Source: Mytilus galloprovincialis
Taxonomy: Eukaryota > Mollusca > Bivalvia > Mytilida > Mytilidae
NCBI RefSeq assembly: GCF_965363235.1
Contig: NC_134842.1
Coordinates: 39,522,458 to 39,586,457 of the forward strand
Length of the DNA stretch: 64,000 nt
Direction: 5' to 3'
Translations under genes and position numbers: made by a program
Notes under the pieces: model-generated
What the model saw: the letters and a program-made list of their open reading frames with translations, nothing else
The model's database searches: none
Told to the model about the DNA's origin: nothing
Part shown: positions 24,060 to 37,099 of the stretch, piece after piece
How the letters are laid out: each line of letters starts with the position of its first letter
Position numbering within the stretch: the first letter of the stretch is position 1

Positions 24060-24525
24060 ACCTCATAATGTGAACTGGAGCTAACATCTTAGTAAAGCTT
24101 ATAGTCCTTTCTTTATTTATGTATCAATGTCATTTTGATTAATTTTTACTGTTACATGTTCTGACAAAAATCGAACTCGGACTTCTTATGAACTGAGTTT
24201 TACTGTATGTTAGTATATTCTACATTGGCCAGAGGTATATGGGGAGGGTTGGGATCTCACAAAACATGTTTTACCCGACGACTTTTATTCCCTTGTTCCA
24301 ATTTAGAAACCTTTGACCTTTGTCAGTTTTAAATAAATAGTGTGTGACGTCTATTTTCGGTGAACTAGTACACATTTATGTCTAGGGGTTAGTTGATGCT
24401 GCCTCTTTTTTACGCTATGTTGACGACCCTTCAGAGGCCTTGTATCATGTTTTGGTCCTCGGCCGGCTTGATGTCTCTTTTACACATTGTCCTTTTCCAT
24501 TCTTGATTTTATTTGAAGGCGAGTG
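24060..24525 (+). mobile_element. Solo tail of reverse-transcriptase family R1 (diverged)
   Basis: The same order as the tail in copy A (800-1848): GAACTGGAGCT, CTACATTGGCCAGAGGTATA, GGGGAGGGTTGGGATCTCA, CATGTTTTACCC, ending ATGTCTCTTTTACACATTGTCC then CCATTCTTGATTTT. No coding part is attached. Confidence 0.75.
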
Positions 24526-24529
24526 ATGA

Positions 24530-25710
24530 ATAAGAAATGAGAAATGCTTTCCCTGTAGATGCACAAGTATCGCTTCTGGTAGAGTGTTTGCAATTCACTC
24601 AGGTTGTTTTGATTATTCTTATGTGTCTTCTCAATCCATTTATTTGAACTGAACATAAGTCATGTCAGTTAACTTCTGTCTCAATTTCGACCTATGCAAC
24701 ATTGTTTATCACAGTAAGAGTAACTCATTGCATAGTTTGTAAAAATGGTGTTGTAAATTCAAGTTCCTTTTTATTTGCTTACCTAATTCCTTTTGGGGAT
24801 GAAAAACATTGTACTAGTACAATATAAAATAAGAAGATGTGGTCGATAGCAGAAAGAAAAAATATCTTCACTAGAGACCAAAACGAGGTTTGGCTTAAAC
24901 GAGTGTATTGGATAGTTTTTTACTTCTTTGAAATTGGATTTTCTCCTTTTTGTTTTTCATTGTTGGTTTACCTCTTGTTTTAATTTCCATTAACTGAAGC
25001 AATGCATAAAAGTGTTTTATTGACAGAACTATCACCATAAAAGCGTATAAAAGCGTTGTGCTAAACGCTTCTGAATATTGACACATTTGATATTGACCTG
25101 TTCTGAAGATTCACTTATTTTGATGTGACGTAATGTTGTAACTTAAAGTGTATTTTTTTATTCAACCAGTCTACCTCTAAAACAATTCCAACAACAACAA
25201 GGAAAAAACCCCAACAAAATCCCGATTATTGGTAATGCCTTGTATTTATGATCCAACGGATTAATTGTCCCATATAAAATAATATATCAGGGCACATACT
25301 TTTAATTAGATATCTTTTGATAAAAGATTTTGAATAATATCAAGATTGTTTTAATCATACTGCTGTTCCCCTTTTTTCCCATTATGCATCCTAGGCTTTC
25401 AAATATTCGGATTTGAACGTTCATCATACATCTCAATCCATAAAAGCGCTGAGGATGCATTATATCAATAATACGTTGTGTATACTTCTGCAGGTGAGCA
25501 GTCCCCGGTGTTTCATCAGCTAAATTGTCAGTAGTTTGTTACTGACATGGTTTATAACAAACCTTTCTCAAGCGTTTCTGATGAAGGTACATTAAAAAAA
25601 GCGCGTTTGACACATGAACATCTATAACGTGTTGTTCCATCTTTTCACGTGACTTTCAGTAGTCAGTCATTGGCTTTAGATAAATTCAGCTACTTTGTGT
25701 TTGCCCTTTT
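24530..25710. other. No supported gene
   Basis: Contains a short R2-like border (AAGAAGATGTGG at about 24831) and a degenerate dispersed repeat at about 25495-25680. The 63-residue reverse frame at 25086-24895 has no supporting context. Confidence 0.45.
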
Positions 25711-25714
25711 TGGT

Positions 25715-25885
25715 TTTATAGCTCTTTGGCTAGGTCGTATTTGGCACAACATTTTGGAATTTTGGGTCCTCAATGCTCTTCAACTTTGTACTCGTTTGGC
25801 TTTATAACTATTTTGATCTGAGCATCACTGATTAGTAATGGGTATCTGGCGTATCAAATTATCAGCCTAGTACCTTTGATGACTA
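25715..25885 (+). repeat. Dispersed repeat family R4 (~350-bp unit), partial copy
   Basis: Ordered motifs: GTATTTGGCACAACATTTTG, GAATTTTGGGTCCTCAATGC, TCTTCAACTTTGTACTCGTT, ATAACTATTTTGATCTGAGC, ATCACTGATTAGT, ATTATCAGCCTAGTACCTTT. Fuller copies lie at 38968-39335 and 44206-44905. Confidence 0.75.
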
Positions 25886-26559
25886 TTTTACTGTTTCGGT
25901 TTTTGTACATCCTTTGTTTTCAAATATTTGGTTTTTATCTTTCCCGTTAGAAGTAAATCAAGAACTCAGGACCCTAGATATTGAAAACGTGTTGTTTTTT
26001 ATTTTTTGTTTTCAATTTATTGAGCATTATAATTACATTTGAAAGGAGTTTATAAGATTGAAATACATTTTGTATTATCCAGCATGTCAAATTGGATAAA
26101 AAACCTGTTCGATCATTGCAAAACTATTTTGATTTAACAACAAAAGCTTAAACCATCTTCATTTCATCTTGGTAAAAGTACTCTTTTTTTTACCGCAGCT
26201 CTTGAGGGGTGCTCCGTACACATACATTTAAAAACTAAGTGTGCTATCTTATATACAATTTTACCAAACAACTAAAAATATATAACCATAGTTTGTGTCT
26301 TTTATAACTTTCATGTATCATTTTATATAATATCTCAGCTATGTTTATATTGTTTAAATGAAAAATTTGATTTTTTTTTTGTTATTCAAAAAGAATTATT
26401 ATTTGATATAATAAGAACATATCATTATGACTTTTACATTTTGTGCAGACTTCAAGCACTAGACGCATGCGACAGTTCTGTTGAAGAACTTCTGTTTTAT
26501 TTTTTATTTTTGTAAAAAATTGATCCAAGATGTATTTAAATAGACCAGATAATTACACA
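25886..26559. other. No gene seen
   Basis: AT-rich sequence with no coding frame or repeat that I can support. Confidence 0.45.
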
Positions 26560-29500
26560 TGTGTTAATTGTGCTTCCTCTATAATGCTTTACTTTTCTTC
26601 GAAAGCAAGTGCTTACACTTTGATTTTCATAAATCATTAATCTCAAAATCAAAAATATTCATTCATGCCAAATACATACCTTCTCAGAAAAGGATGGTGT
26701 CTAATGAGTATCTTTCTACAGTTGTTACTGGTTTCTCGAAAATACTACTTTAACAACAGGTTAAATTTTCTGTTAAAGAAAAACGACAAAGAGGATGTTA
26801 ATATTTTCTATCTAAACCAGATCTAGTAACAATTTTAAAAGAACATAGCTGTAAAAAATTAAAATTAAAAAAAAGGAAGACCAGAACGTAGCATCATCTG
26901 GTTCAAATATCCCTTTTTTGTGTCAGATTATAGCTTTCTTAAATTCTGAAAATGTATGATTTATATAACTTCTGCTTGATATAAATGAAAATCACCTGAT
27001 CTGTCTGATATTTATATTGCTTGCACATTTATTAAAAGTTAAGCAAAAGGACATTTTTTTATCAATAGCATATGACTAAATTCAAAATATTCATGCATCT
27101 AAATTAGCTGTTTTATTCATTTTCTCTCAATAATCTTAGATAACTAGAATCTATTCAAATACATACCCTATCAAATAAAGGTGTTGTCCAATGTTTACTA
27201 AAAAAAAATGAATAATGCACTGATGGATTTCCGAAAATACTATTTTTAACAGCAGCTAAAATTTTCTATTAGAATAACCTATCAAGGACGTAGATGTTTC
27301 CTTTCAAAACCTGATCTCGTAAGACGCTATTTTTAACAACAGTTAATTCTCTTCATTTGAAGTGACATGAAACCGAAACTGAAATTACATAAAACTATTT
27401 TTTCCTCCGTATCTTTAAAGATATAAAACTACAGCTGTATAGATTTTAAATTGGAACAAAAAAATTATAGACACTGTATGTTTAATGTAACCTGTGATCC
27501 GAAATATACATGTAGTACGAAAAAAACAACCAATAGTCAATTCATCTTTCAATTTGAATCAACATTTGAAGTTCAGATTGATTCAATAAAAGAGGTCGAA
27601 GATACACAAGAGGGATTACAACATAAGTCGTAGAAAAACCAAACAATAAAATCGCATAACTTTACTATTAGCTGTACTATTCATTTTCTCTAAATAATCT
27701 TAGATTTGGAAAACTAGAATCTATTCAAATACATATCTTATCAAATAAAGGTGTTGTTCAATGTATACTTTTTAAAAACGAATAATGCACGTAATGGAAT
27801 TCCGAAAATAGTATTTTTAACAACAGCTAAAATTTTCTACAAGAAAAACCCATCACGGATGTTGATGTTTTCTTTCAAACCTGATCTCGAAAGACGCTAT
27901 TTTTAACAACAGCTACGTTTTTTATTGGAATTGACATAAAACCTAAACTGAAATTACATAAAACTATTTTTTCCGGCATATCTATAATTTAAGAAATAAA
28001 ACTTCGCAGTTGTATAGATTTCAAATTGGAATTCAAAAATCATAGACACTGTATCTTTAATAAAAAAAGTATGAAAAAAAATCATCATTTGTCAATTCGT
28101 CTTACAATTTGAATCACCTTTTTGTGAAGCTTTAACTGATGCAAGAAAAAAGGTCGAAGATACACATCAGGGGGACTACAACATAAGTCGTCGAAAAACC
28201 AAACAATGAAATCGCATAACAGAAAAACAGCAGTCTACAATATTTTATATAGAAAACTTTACACTAAGCCAGAAAAAACAGTGTTAATCTAGGTAGCTTT
28301 GGAAGAGCGAGTAAATGCTGATGATGCATAAAAGTCAAGCAAATTATGAAAGGGTGACTTAATTTTTTCATGCCGTTTACATAATTTACTTCATATGTTA
28401 TGTTCGTGTAATTTCATCATATACGTCCTTGATAGTTTCATAAAAACTGCTTCAAAAGAGCTTTGAGGACGAACGGTCACCATCACAAATCAATTAAACG
28501 ATACGACACGATGTGCTTCAATTTCCCAGCGACATCTTTTTCAATTTCAGTTCTAAAGATACTAGAGAAGTCATCTTATTTGTAATTTGACCAATTGTAT
28601 CCTATTCTAGATCTTGATATTTTTACTGAGAATAGCGTACGATGTATGCATAGCAGGAGACATTTACCACATCGACGCATCAAATCTCGGTCCTTCTGAA
28701 GGTCATGTGATTTCATCAGATTTTGTGTGTTTCTTTATTTTCTTATTTGTTTTGTGAGATTTTAAAATCAAACAATAAGTATTAATGGCTATAATAATCG
28801 ATATTTAAAAAACACATAAAATTGATTTCTATGCCATATATCCCTTTCTTCCGTATGCTACTCAAAAGTGTTTTTCCCTTTGCGTGACAATCACAATACC
28901 AATAATAAAAATTAAAACTATAAGTTTTGTTCTTTTTTGTGTGTGAAAAATTAATAATGATAGAAGAAGGGGACAATAGGGTGTCCGTTAACATATTAAC
29001 AACACCTCGATGTTGGCAAAAACAGTTAACAATAAATTCAAAAATGCTGATAACAGTTAACACAGTGGGTTGAAAACAGTTTACAGTTTTAATTTATCGC
29101 AGATACTAGTAACAGTTAACCACACCCTGAAAAAAACCAAAACAGGTTCACATAAAAAGGTATTGCCTCCCCCCCTCATAATGTTCCCAGAACGAAGGTG
29201 ATACAATTACTCATTGTTCTTTGCTAGCACTCATATTATTCAAATATAGAAATTTGATACTGATCATAACCAATAATCAATAACTTTATAGACTTTCATT
29301 TATTATTGAATTATTTGCTCCCATTTTTGCTTCATGCTCGTTTTTTAACTGTAAAGTTGAAGGAGATTTAAATATTGTTACAATCGTGTAGATAACTATT
29401 GTTTCGTGTTAAAAGTCATTTTCTTATCTTGAGTTCACGAGGCTAACTATGTCAATCAAATATGTTATTTATTTAGACACTAAATTAAATGTAAATCCTT

Positions 29501-31529
29501 TCTTCGAACTCTATAATTTGTTTCTTACAAACTTGTTTTTTAAAGGTTTAAATTGAACAAGGGAAACACATAAGGAAACCAGTTTGAAATCTACTTTGAA
29601 CATGTTGCTTGCATTATTATTTAAGTTATTCAAGGAACAATTCGTGAAATGTGAAGTACAATGATCAAATATTCGATTACTAGCTTATAATGAAATTCAA
29701 AATAGTTGACAGTATTCATTTTTTTTTTCTGAATAACCTTAGATATAGAAAACAAAATTTATTCAAATACACACCTTACCAAATAAAGCTGTTGACTTAT
29801 GAATATCTTTCATAAACTGATAATGGTTATCCCAAAAAATACTGTTTTTAATAACAGCTTAAATTGACATTTGAAAAGAAAAAACAATATAAGTATGCAA
29901 ATGATTTTGTCTGTGTTTCTTTTTTTAAAATCTAAACCAATCTCTATAGGATGCTATTTTAACAACAACTAAACTTTCCTTTTGATGTGTAAATAATGCC
30001 AGAAATTTGTATTCATTGTATGAACGTTTACACACTTATTTAATGGATAATTTATCAAATTGTAAGTTCAATGGAAATCATTTGATTAATAGCTTATAAT
30101 TTTATTAAACAGTCATGTTTGTAAACTATTTACAGTGTTCATTTTTCCCAATAATTTTGATATATACTTTTTTGAATACAGGTAATGTCGTATGAATTTC
30201 TTCAAAAACTAATAATGATTTTCCAAAAAATTCTATTTTTACCCGGAGCTAAAATTTCTATTTAGAATATTAAGCACGCTAATGTTCTTTATCTGTTTCT
30301 TTTAGTTTTTATCAAAACCGGATTTTATAAGGTGTATTTTGACAACAGCTACATTTTCATTTGATGTGACAACAATATAAGATCAAAGATTTTTTTTTCA
30401 AAGAACAATGGAAACACATATTTTATCTTTTAACTGTCAAATAGTTATTTTCATAATCTAAACGGCATGTACAAATCACACTTCTGGATTGTAAAGTGAC
30501 AAAATACAAGTACGCGATGAATAAATAACTTTTAACTAAAGATATTATATTGGATAAATGATATTCAAATCTATTTAGAATATTCAATCATACGAAGACA
30601 CATAGAAATGGATACTTATTTACAGAAAAGTGCATTTAATGTTCATTTAATGAGTATTTGTCATTATTTCTATAGTGTTAATTGTGACAAGTTAAAACTT
30701 CTTTAACGGATATCAAGTAGATACCAGCAGGATTGATGATTCCCCATTCGTCAATGATTTTGGTATTGTGCTCGGTCATTTCATTCAATACTTCTGTCAT
30801 TACACTAAATTCGTCCAGAAAGGTTTATTTGATATTTCAGTCTTTATATTTGTTTTTATTGCAAATAATCATAGATCATAACACTGAATGTATTAATGTT
30901 ATGCAAATCTTAAAAAGAATTCAATATAAAGGAACGGTTCAAGGGTTGTCCTTCGACATATGCAAATAACTCTTACTTAAAGGATGTCGTGATTAAAATT
31001 TATCATTAAAAGTCAAAGCCAACGTTTATGTTAACTTTCATTCATAATAAAAACTACAACATAAGTTTAAATACGTTGTAGTTCAATACGGCCGTCTTTC
31101 TTAGAATTAAATTACACGAACAAAGAAACAGACAAACATCTCAAACATTAAATTGAAGTAAAAAAAATGTTAAATTAAGTTGAAAGAGAAATAATAGACA
31201 AAGCCATGACAAAAATACCTACAACCAAAGGAAAATGTCCTGGAAAAGTGCAATCAAATTCAGAATTTCACAAGAACAATAAACAAATAAGAATAAGAAT
31301 AGGTGAAAGAAAGGATCCGACAGAAAATATTGCAGAAACATAGATGTGTTTCTAAATTATTTGGAATATTCATTGTTTTCTCAATGACTTATATTTGGGA
31401 AAAAATAAAATATATTCACTTACCGTCTCAAATACAAGCGTTGTCTAAGGATTTAAAAAAAAACTGATAATGGTTTTCCAAAAGTACTATTTATAACAAC
31501 AGCTTAAATTGCCATTTAAAAAGAATAAT

Positions 31530-31672
31530 AAGCATATTCATAATATAAGGGATAAGACAATCCTTAGTATTTCGAAATAATTTTGTAAACAGGAAATTTA
31601 TAAATAATGACCATACAATTGATATTCATGTCAACACCAAGTGCTGACTACTGGGCTGGTGATAACCTTTTT
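31530..31672 (-). repeat. R4 repeat fragment inside the duplicated array
   Basis: Plus-strand words AAGGGATAAGACAATCCTTA, GACCATACAATTGATATTCA, TGTCAACACCAAGTGCTGAC and TACTGGGCTGGTGATA match the reverse of the R4 unit at 44206-44553 and the unit at 38968-39335. Confidence 0.75.
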
Positions 31673-32019
31673 ACAAACATTTTATAAAACTATGAAACAG
31701 TAATTTGTAAAAACTTTGTATACAAGTATGTGTCGTGGTTAAGTCGTTACACATTTAGGAGTTCTTCTTTAAACAACTACTTTATCTTAAAGGTGATCTT
31801 AACACCGGGTTTGAACTACAAGAATATTCCTATTTGTCTTTTGGATTAAATTCGCCTGTTTAACGTATTCTTAATCAAATAGAAAATAAAGTCATTAGGG
31901 GTAAGATTTGTTAAGAAAAGGAAGTACACAAAGTGATAAAGACATTCCTATCTAGAACCATACCGTTTAAATTGACATTGTGAATATCAACGGTGCATTT
32001 TCCCACTATATATAAAAAA

Positions 32020-32115
32020 GAAGATGTGGTATGATTGTCAATGAGACAAATCTCCACAAGAGAACAAAATGACGCAGAAATTAACTGTTGACAGTCACCA
32101 TCAATAATAAGTAGA
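32020..32115 (-). repeat. R2 repeat end, reverse orientation
   Basis: AAAAAGAAGATGTGGTATGA, TTGTCAATGAGACAAATCTC and GAAATTAACTGTTGACAGTC match the reverse complement of the R2 3' end at 12020-12118. Confidence 0.8.
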
Positions 32116-34497
32116 ACGATACAATGTGTCTGTGTCTCAAATCACCACCGTCATATATTCACTGTCTTGTAACTTTATTTACTGAGAATGGATGTCGATG
32201 CATTAATAGAGGTAATCATTTACCCTGGTGACGCACCCGGTCTCGATCATTTAGTAGGTCAAGCTATTCCTTCAAATGTGTTTGTTATTTTGATACATAA
32301 GATTTGAACATCGGTGAAATATTGTTGCCTATATGTATATATACATTTATATAAGAACGTCTGAACCAGTGACAAATGTACGTCATATTTTATCAATCGG
32401 AATACCAATGGTAGTGATACAAATCTGAAAACACATTCTGTATATTTAATTCGTCTTAATATCAACCCCAAAAAGTAATATCTCTAAATTTGGCGGAAGA
32501 AAATGTTTTGTAGAGGATCTTACAAATTATTGTAGGATGCAGTCACAGAATTTATCATATTGTATGTACGTCTGATGCATAAAATAATTCACATCTAATT
32601 AAAATCTGCTTCTTAAGATGTACAGAATTTCATATATTCTCAATAGTCTTAGATATGGAAAAAAATATATTCAAATACAAACCTTCTCAGAGGTATTATC
32701 TTAAGGATATGTTTTTGTTTATTGTTGTCTAAGTATACGCATCGGTTTGATACCTACAAGGCAGGGAAAATAATTTACAACTATTCAATCGATTAATTAT
32801 TAAAAATACCTAGTAGATTGGAAAACAATAGTTGAATAGCTTTTAATCTAATTCGAAAGTTGTGTTTATTATTTGTTTACAGTATAGATGTTTCATTAAA
32901 ATATCTTAGATACAGAAACATAAATTATAGACAAAAATACATACCTTCTAAAAATGATGTTATCTTGTGAATTATTTTTCAAAAACAAACTACGGTTTTC
33001 TAAAAGTACTATTTATAACAACAGCTGAAATTTCCTTTAAAAAGGAGGAACAATACGCTTAGGTTTTTACCGATTACGTAAGAAGCTATTTTGAATTACT
33101 TTATATATGTGCATATAATTTTTACTTAAAGGATGTCGTGATGAAAACGAAACCTTAATAGTAAAAGCCAACGTTTCTGCCGCTTTGCCATACATTTATC
33201 CCGTTCTTAAATCTACAATGGTTTACTTTTACCAAGTTTGAGGTAGTTGGAGAGTTGTGTCATTGGTACTTATATCACACTTCTTATATTTATATTATAA
33301 AAACCACAAGAGAAGTTGTAATACGTTTCGGTCATTATGGCCGTCTTTATTGGATTTTACTAATACTAACAAAGCTTCAAATAAATATCTCAGTCAGAAA
33401 AATGAAAATAAAGTGAAAAAAAACTCTATCAAAATTAGGTGAATGAAATAAAAAACAAAGATATGAAAAATATCTACTGCGAAAATAATAAGTCTTGGAA
33501 AAGTATGAGCAGATTCAACATTCAAGAAACATCATCCAGTAAGTACAATAATTGATGAGCGAAATCATTCGAACGAAAACATTGCGACAAAGGAGCTCTC
33601 AAACAACCCACAATTTTTTTCTAACGTCTGCAGCATATAATAAATTACATTGATTTAGTCGATAAATCATTGACAGAAAGTACTAGGATCAGATTCGATT
33701 AAAAGCTTCAATTTAAAAAAACAAATATATGTTTCAAAATATATACAGTATTCATGTATTCTCAATAGTCTTAGATATTGAAAAAAAAAATATTCAAATA
33801 CAAACCTTCTCAATTGTATTATCTTATGGATATGCTCTTGTTTGCTGTTGTCAAAGTATACGCATCGGTTTGATATCTACAACATGTACAAGGCAGGGAT
33901 GATAATTTACATCTTTTCAATCGATTAATTATTAAATACTTAGTAGATTGGAAAACAATCGTTGAATATCTTTTAATCTAATTCAAAAATTGTGTTTATT
34001 ATTTGTTTACAGTATAGATGTTTTCTTAAAATATCTTAGATACAGAACAACAAAATATAGAAAAAATGCATACTTTCTAAAAATCTCTTATGAATTATTT
34101 TCAAAAACTGATAACGGTTTTCCAAAAGTGCTATTTATAACAACCGCTGAATTTTCCATTTAAAAAGAAGCAACACAAACGTAGGTTTTTAAAGATTACG
34201 TAAGAACTTGTTTTAAATTACAGCTACATTTTTTCATTTGAACCAGGCAAAATTAAAGTTTTGCGAAAACAAATTTTGAAAGGTTTTAATGATAATAATG
34301 GAAGCATATAAATAAGTCTTACACTGTCAAAAGCTTAGTTTTCACTGGTCTAGAGGGAATGTAAAAATCAATCGTCTTGTTTGCAAAATTACATTTTTTT
34401 CGATAATCAAAACCTTTTCTCTCTACTATTTGATTAATATAATTTTAAAGCTAATGCAAATATTGAATGATACAATTACAAATAAAAATGTTTAAAT

Positions 34498-34612
34498 TAG
34501 TGTGCGAGAATTTCTCGTTACATTGAAGACCTGTTGGTGAACTTCTGCTGTTTTTTTTTCGATGTTCGGGTTATTGTCTCTTTTATACATTCCCCATTTC
34601 CATTCTCAATTT
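34498..34612 (+). mobile_element. Solo tail end of R1, plus strand
   Basis: GTGCGAGAATTTCTCGTTAC, GAAGACCTGTTGGTGAACTT and CCCCATTTCCATTCTCAATT. It faces the reverse-oriented tail at 34815 across about 200 bp. Confidence 0.85.
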
Positions 34613-34814
34613 TATTGTTCTAATATACGCGCAAAGTAACAACATTTAGAATAGTTTTTTTTTTATTGAATTCTTTTATCTCTTAAATACCAAGGTACGG
34701 ATTGTTAATATTATTTTAACGTACCTTATTCTTTCCACAACAATAATACATATATATTTTGTAAGGGAATACTTATGTAACTATTTTATTATGCAAGGTG
34801 GATACTAATTCACA

Positions 34815-35165
34815 GACAATAAAATTGAGAATGGAAATGGGGAATGTGTCAAAGAGACAACAACCCGACCAAATAAAAAACAACAGCAGAAGGTCACCAA
34901 CAGGTCTTCAATGTAGCGAGAAATTCCCGCACCCGGAGGCGTCCTTCAGCTGGCCCCTAAACAAATATATACTAGTTAAGTGATAATGAACGCCATACTA
35001 ATTTCAAAATTGTACACATAAACTAATATAAAAATAATACAAGACTAACAAAGACCAGAGGCTCCTGACTTGGGACAGGCGCAAAAATGCGGCGGGGTTA
35101 AACATGTTTGTGAGATTTCAACCCTCCCCCTATACCTCTAACCAATGTAGAAAAATAAACGCATA
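34815..35165 (-). mobile_element. Solo tail of R1, minus strand
   Basis: Starts AAAATTGAGAATGGAAATGG and runs through CACCAACAGGTCTTCAATGT, GGAGGCGTCCTTCAGCTGGC, GACTTGGGACAGGCGCAAAA and ATTTCAACCCTCCCCC. It is less diverged than the copy at 24060 and is tail-to-tail with 34498-34612. Confidence 0.85.
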
Positions 35166-35404
35166 ACAATACGCACATTAAAATTCAGTTCAAGAGTTTT
35201 CAAGTTCATATGATTGTTTTGAGTACATGCATATTGATCAATATTTCTGTAATGTTTATTATAACAAAGTAATTTAATTAACAGTGAAAGGGCCTTCTGT
35301 AAAACATAATACATACACGTCAAGAAGATAACACAAAGAGTAATGATTGTTTGGTATTAGACATGGCCGTTTTATTTAATACTGTTGTATTAAGTCTTTC
35401 ATTT

Positions 35405-35512
35405 GTATTTGTTTGGTTTATAACTATTTTGATATGAGCGTCACTGATGAGTCTTATGTAGACGAAACGCGCGTCTGGCGTACTAAATTATAATCCTGGT
35501 ACCTTTGATAAC
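35405..35512 (+). repeat. R4 repeat fragment
   Basis: ATAACTATTTTGATATGAGC, GTCACTGATGAGTCTTATGT, AGACGAAACGCGCGTCTGGC, GTACTAAATTATAATCCTGG, ending TACCTTTGATAACTATTTA. Confidence 0.85.
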
Positions 35513-37099
35513 TATTTACACAAAACTTTGTCTCGAACGTACTAATCGTATGATAACATTGGTTGGAAACCATAGAAAATAATAAATTGACAATATTTGT
35601 GATTCAACAGGTAAAACTGTGTATTTTAGTTTTAGAAATTTTCTAAAAATTTATGACGTAGAACAAAGATAAAGTAGCAGCTGATTGATCTTAAATATCA
35701 TAAGAACAAAAAAACATACGCACTTGACGCTAGCGTTTTGAGACACCGACACATCGTATTGGTCAACAATTAAAGCTCTATTGTAAGGATAACACACAAA
35801 CCTAAGGGAAATGTTTGAACTCTAAAGGTGAGAGACTAGAAAAGTATAAACGTTCCACGTCTTTTTATATGCATTCATCACTCGTATGTGATGCAAATGT
35901 GGTCAAAATATCAGAAGTTAACAGTCTGGGATTACAAAAAACATCGGTAATATTAACCATACAGATTAACGCTTAAGATGGTATATAAAGGTGAAAACTC
36001 TGATAACATATATTAATAATATCGTTCAGATTACCTATGATGATAGTGTCATCAGGCATCTTGGTGTTATATAAATGGGTAAATTATATGAACTTAATAA
36101 TGGTTGGTAACATATCTATACTATTTAGCATGTTAAATGAGAAGACCTCATTATGTCTCTTCTCTTCCTTCCACAATAAATAAATCCTGAAGTTTTTTTT
36201 ATGTCCCATAAGAATTATGCATAGTTGCATTTGTAATCCTTTTTTTGACTATTCTGATTGGGAGGAAAACAAAAATAAAGTCGTCCGAATGGTTCCGTCA
36301 TCGGACAGACTTATAAGTTATAAAAAAGTTTTCCGTTAAGGGCGACTAAAATTACAAATTATTTTCATTGTTACTTTTATGTTTTCTATAACAAATTCGA
36401 ATATGCATGGTATTTATAGGACACAAATATATGATGAATAATCAATTGGCGAAGAAAGAAAAGCGACATTTACTATCAAAGGCAGAATTGTTTACATACT
36501 TTTAGCCACGCTCTCAATGTCCGAGATTTTTCGGGTGAATTCTACTAAATATTTATCTGACTGTATATGACTTTATTAGATATAAAAGTAGTTTTGTTGG
36601 AGGCAATGCTTTATCACGTACACGTTGTGTGTAGTAAAGAAGGACAACAATTCATAATACACGATGTTTTTTTAACGAACAATTTCAAAAGAAAATGTAG
36701 TTCATTATTGAAATATGAGGAAGTCATTTTTAGAATACAGTCACTGCGTATTCGTGACTATATACATCATAATAGTTGTCATTACACCTGCGAATTATAC
36801 CTTATCAACAATTACCTAATATCGGGCATATGAAGTATTATAAATTGGCCTTCAATTTCAATATGTATGCTGTTATGTTTATAATGAATACATTTATAAA
36901 TTTTTCTATTTTAATTTTGTAATCAAATGTAACAACTATAAATATACCAGATGTAAGATATATTACGAAACTGTTTTGAAAATCCCCACTCTAAACATTT
37001 TTTTTTAATTGGTGTTTTGTAAAATTAATAACCGAGAGAAATATCTTTAACTTTTAGTAAGTTTGTATTCCTGTTTTATTTGAACGACTATGGAAACAG
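35513..37099. other. No supported gene
   Basis: AT-rich. An 88-residue frame at 36567-36833 has no known domain. It lies just upstream of the deaminase-like exon and could be an earlier exon, but nothing in the sequence ties the two together. Confidence 0.4.

Larger units (their letters stand above)
26560..34215. repeat. Local array of diverged duplicated segments with a recurrent exon-like module
   Basis: A module of about 110-150 bp recurs in one orientation at about 26640, 27120, 27690, 29720, 30140, 31365, 32630 (partial), 32885, 33755 (partial) and 34010. Shared words on the plus strand are TCTTAGATA, TTCAAATACATACCTTCTC, ACTGATAATGGTTTTCCAAA and ACTATTTTTAACAACAGCT. Larger direct duplications are visible: 27110-27660 with 27680-28230; 32634-33080 with 33755-34210; 30930-31330 with 33100-33560; 28440-28700 with 32080-32260. 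On the minus strand the module is bounded by ...AG before CTGTTGTTAAAAATAGT and by AAG|GTATGT or GACG|GTAAGT, like a short exon. Three to four copies share the frame AVVKNSIFGKPLSVFERYSL (variants), but most carry a stop at its end. No gene can be named. Confidence 0.7.

Noticed and set aside
26568..26753. 61-residue plus-strand frame in the duplicated array
   Set aside because: It crosses a module border and other copies of the module do not keep the frame.
36567..36833. 88-residue frame just upstream of deaminase-like copy A
   Set aside because: No homology to the other copies' flanks and no clear donor; cannot be tied to the gene.
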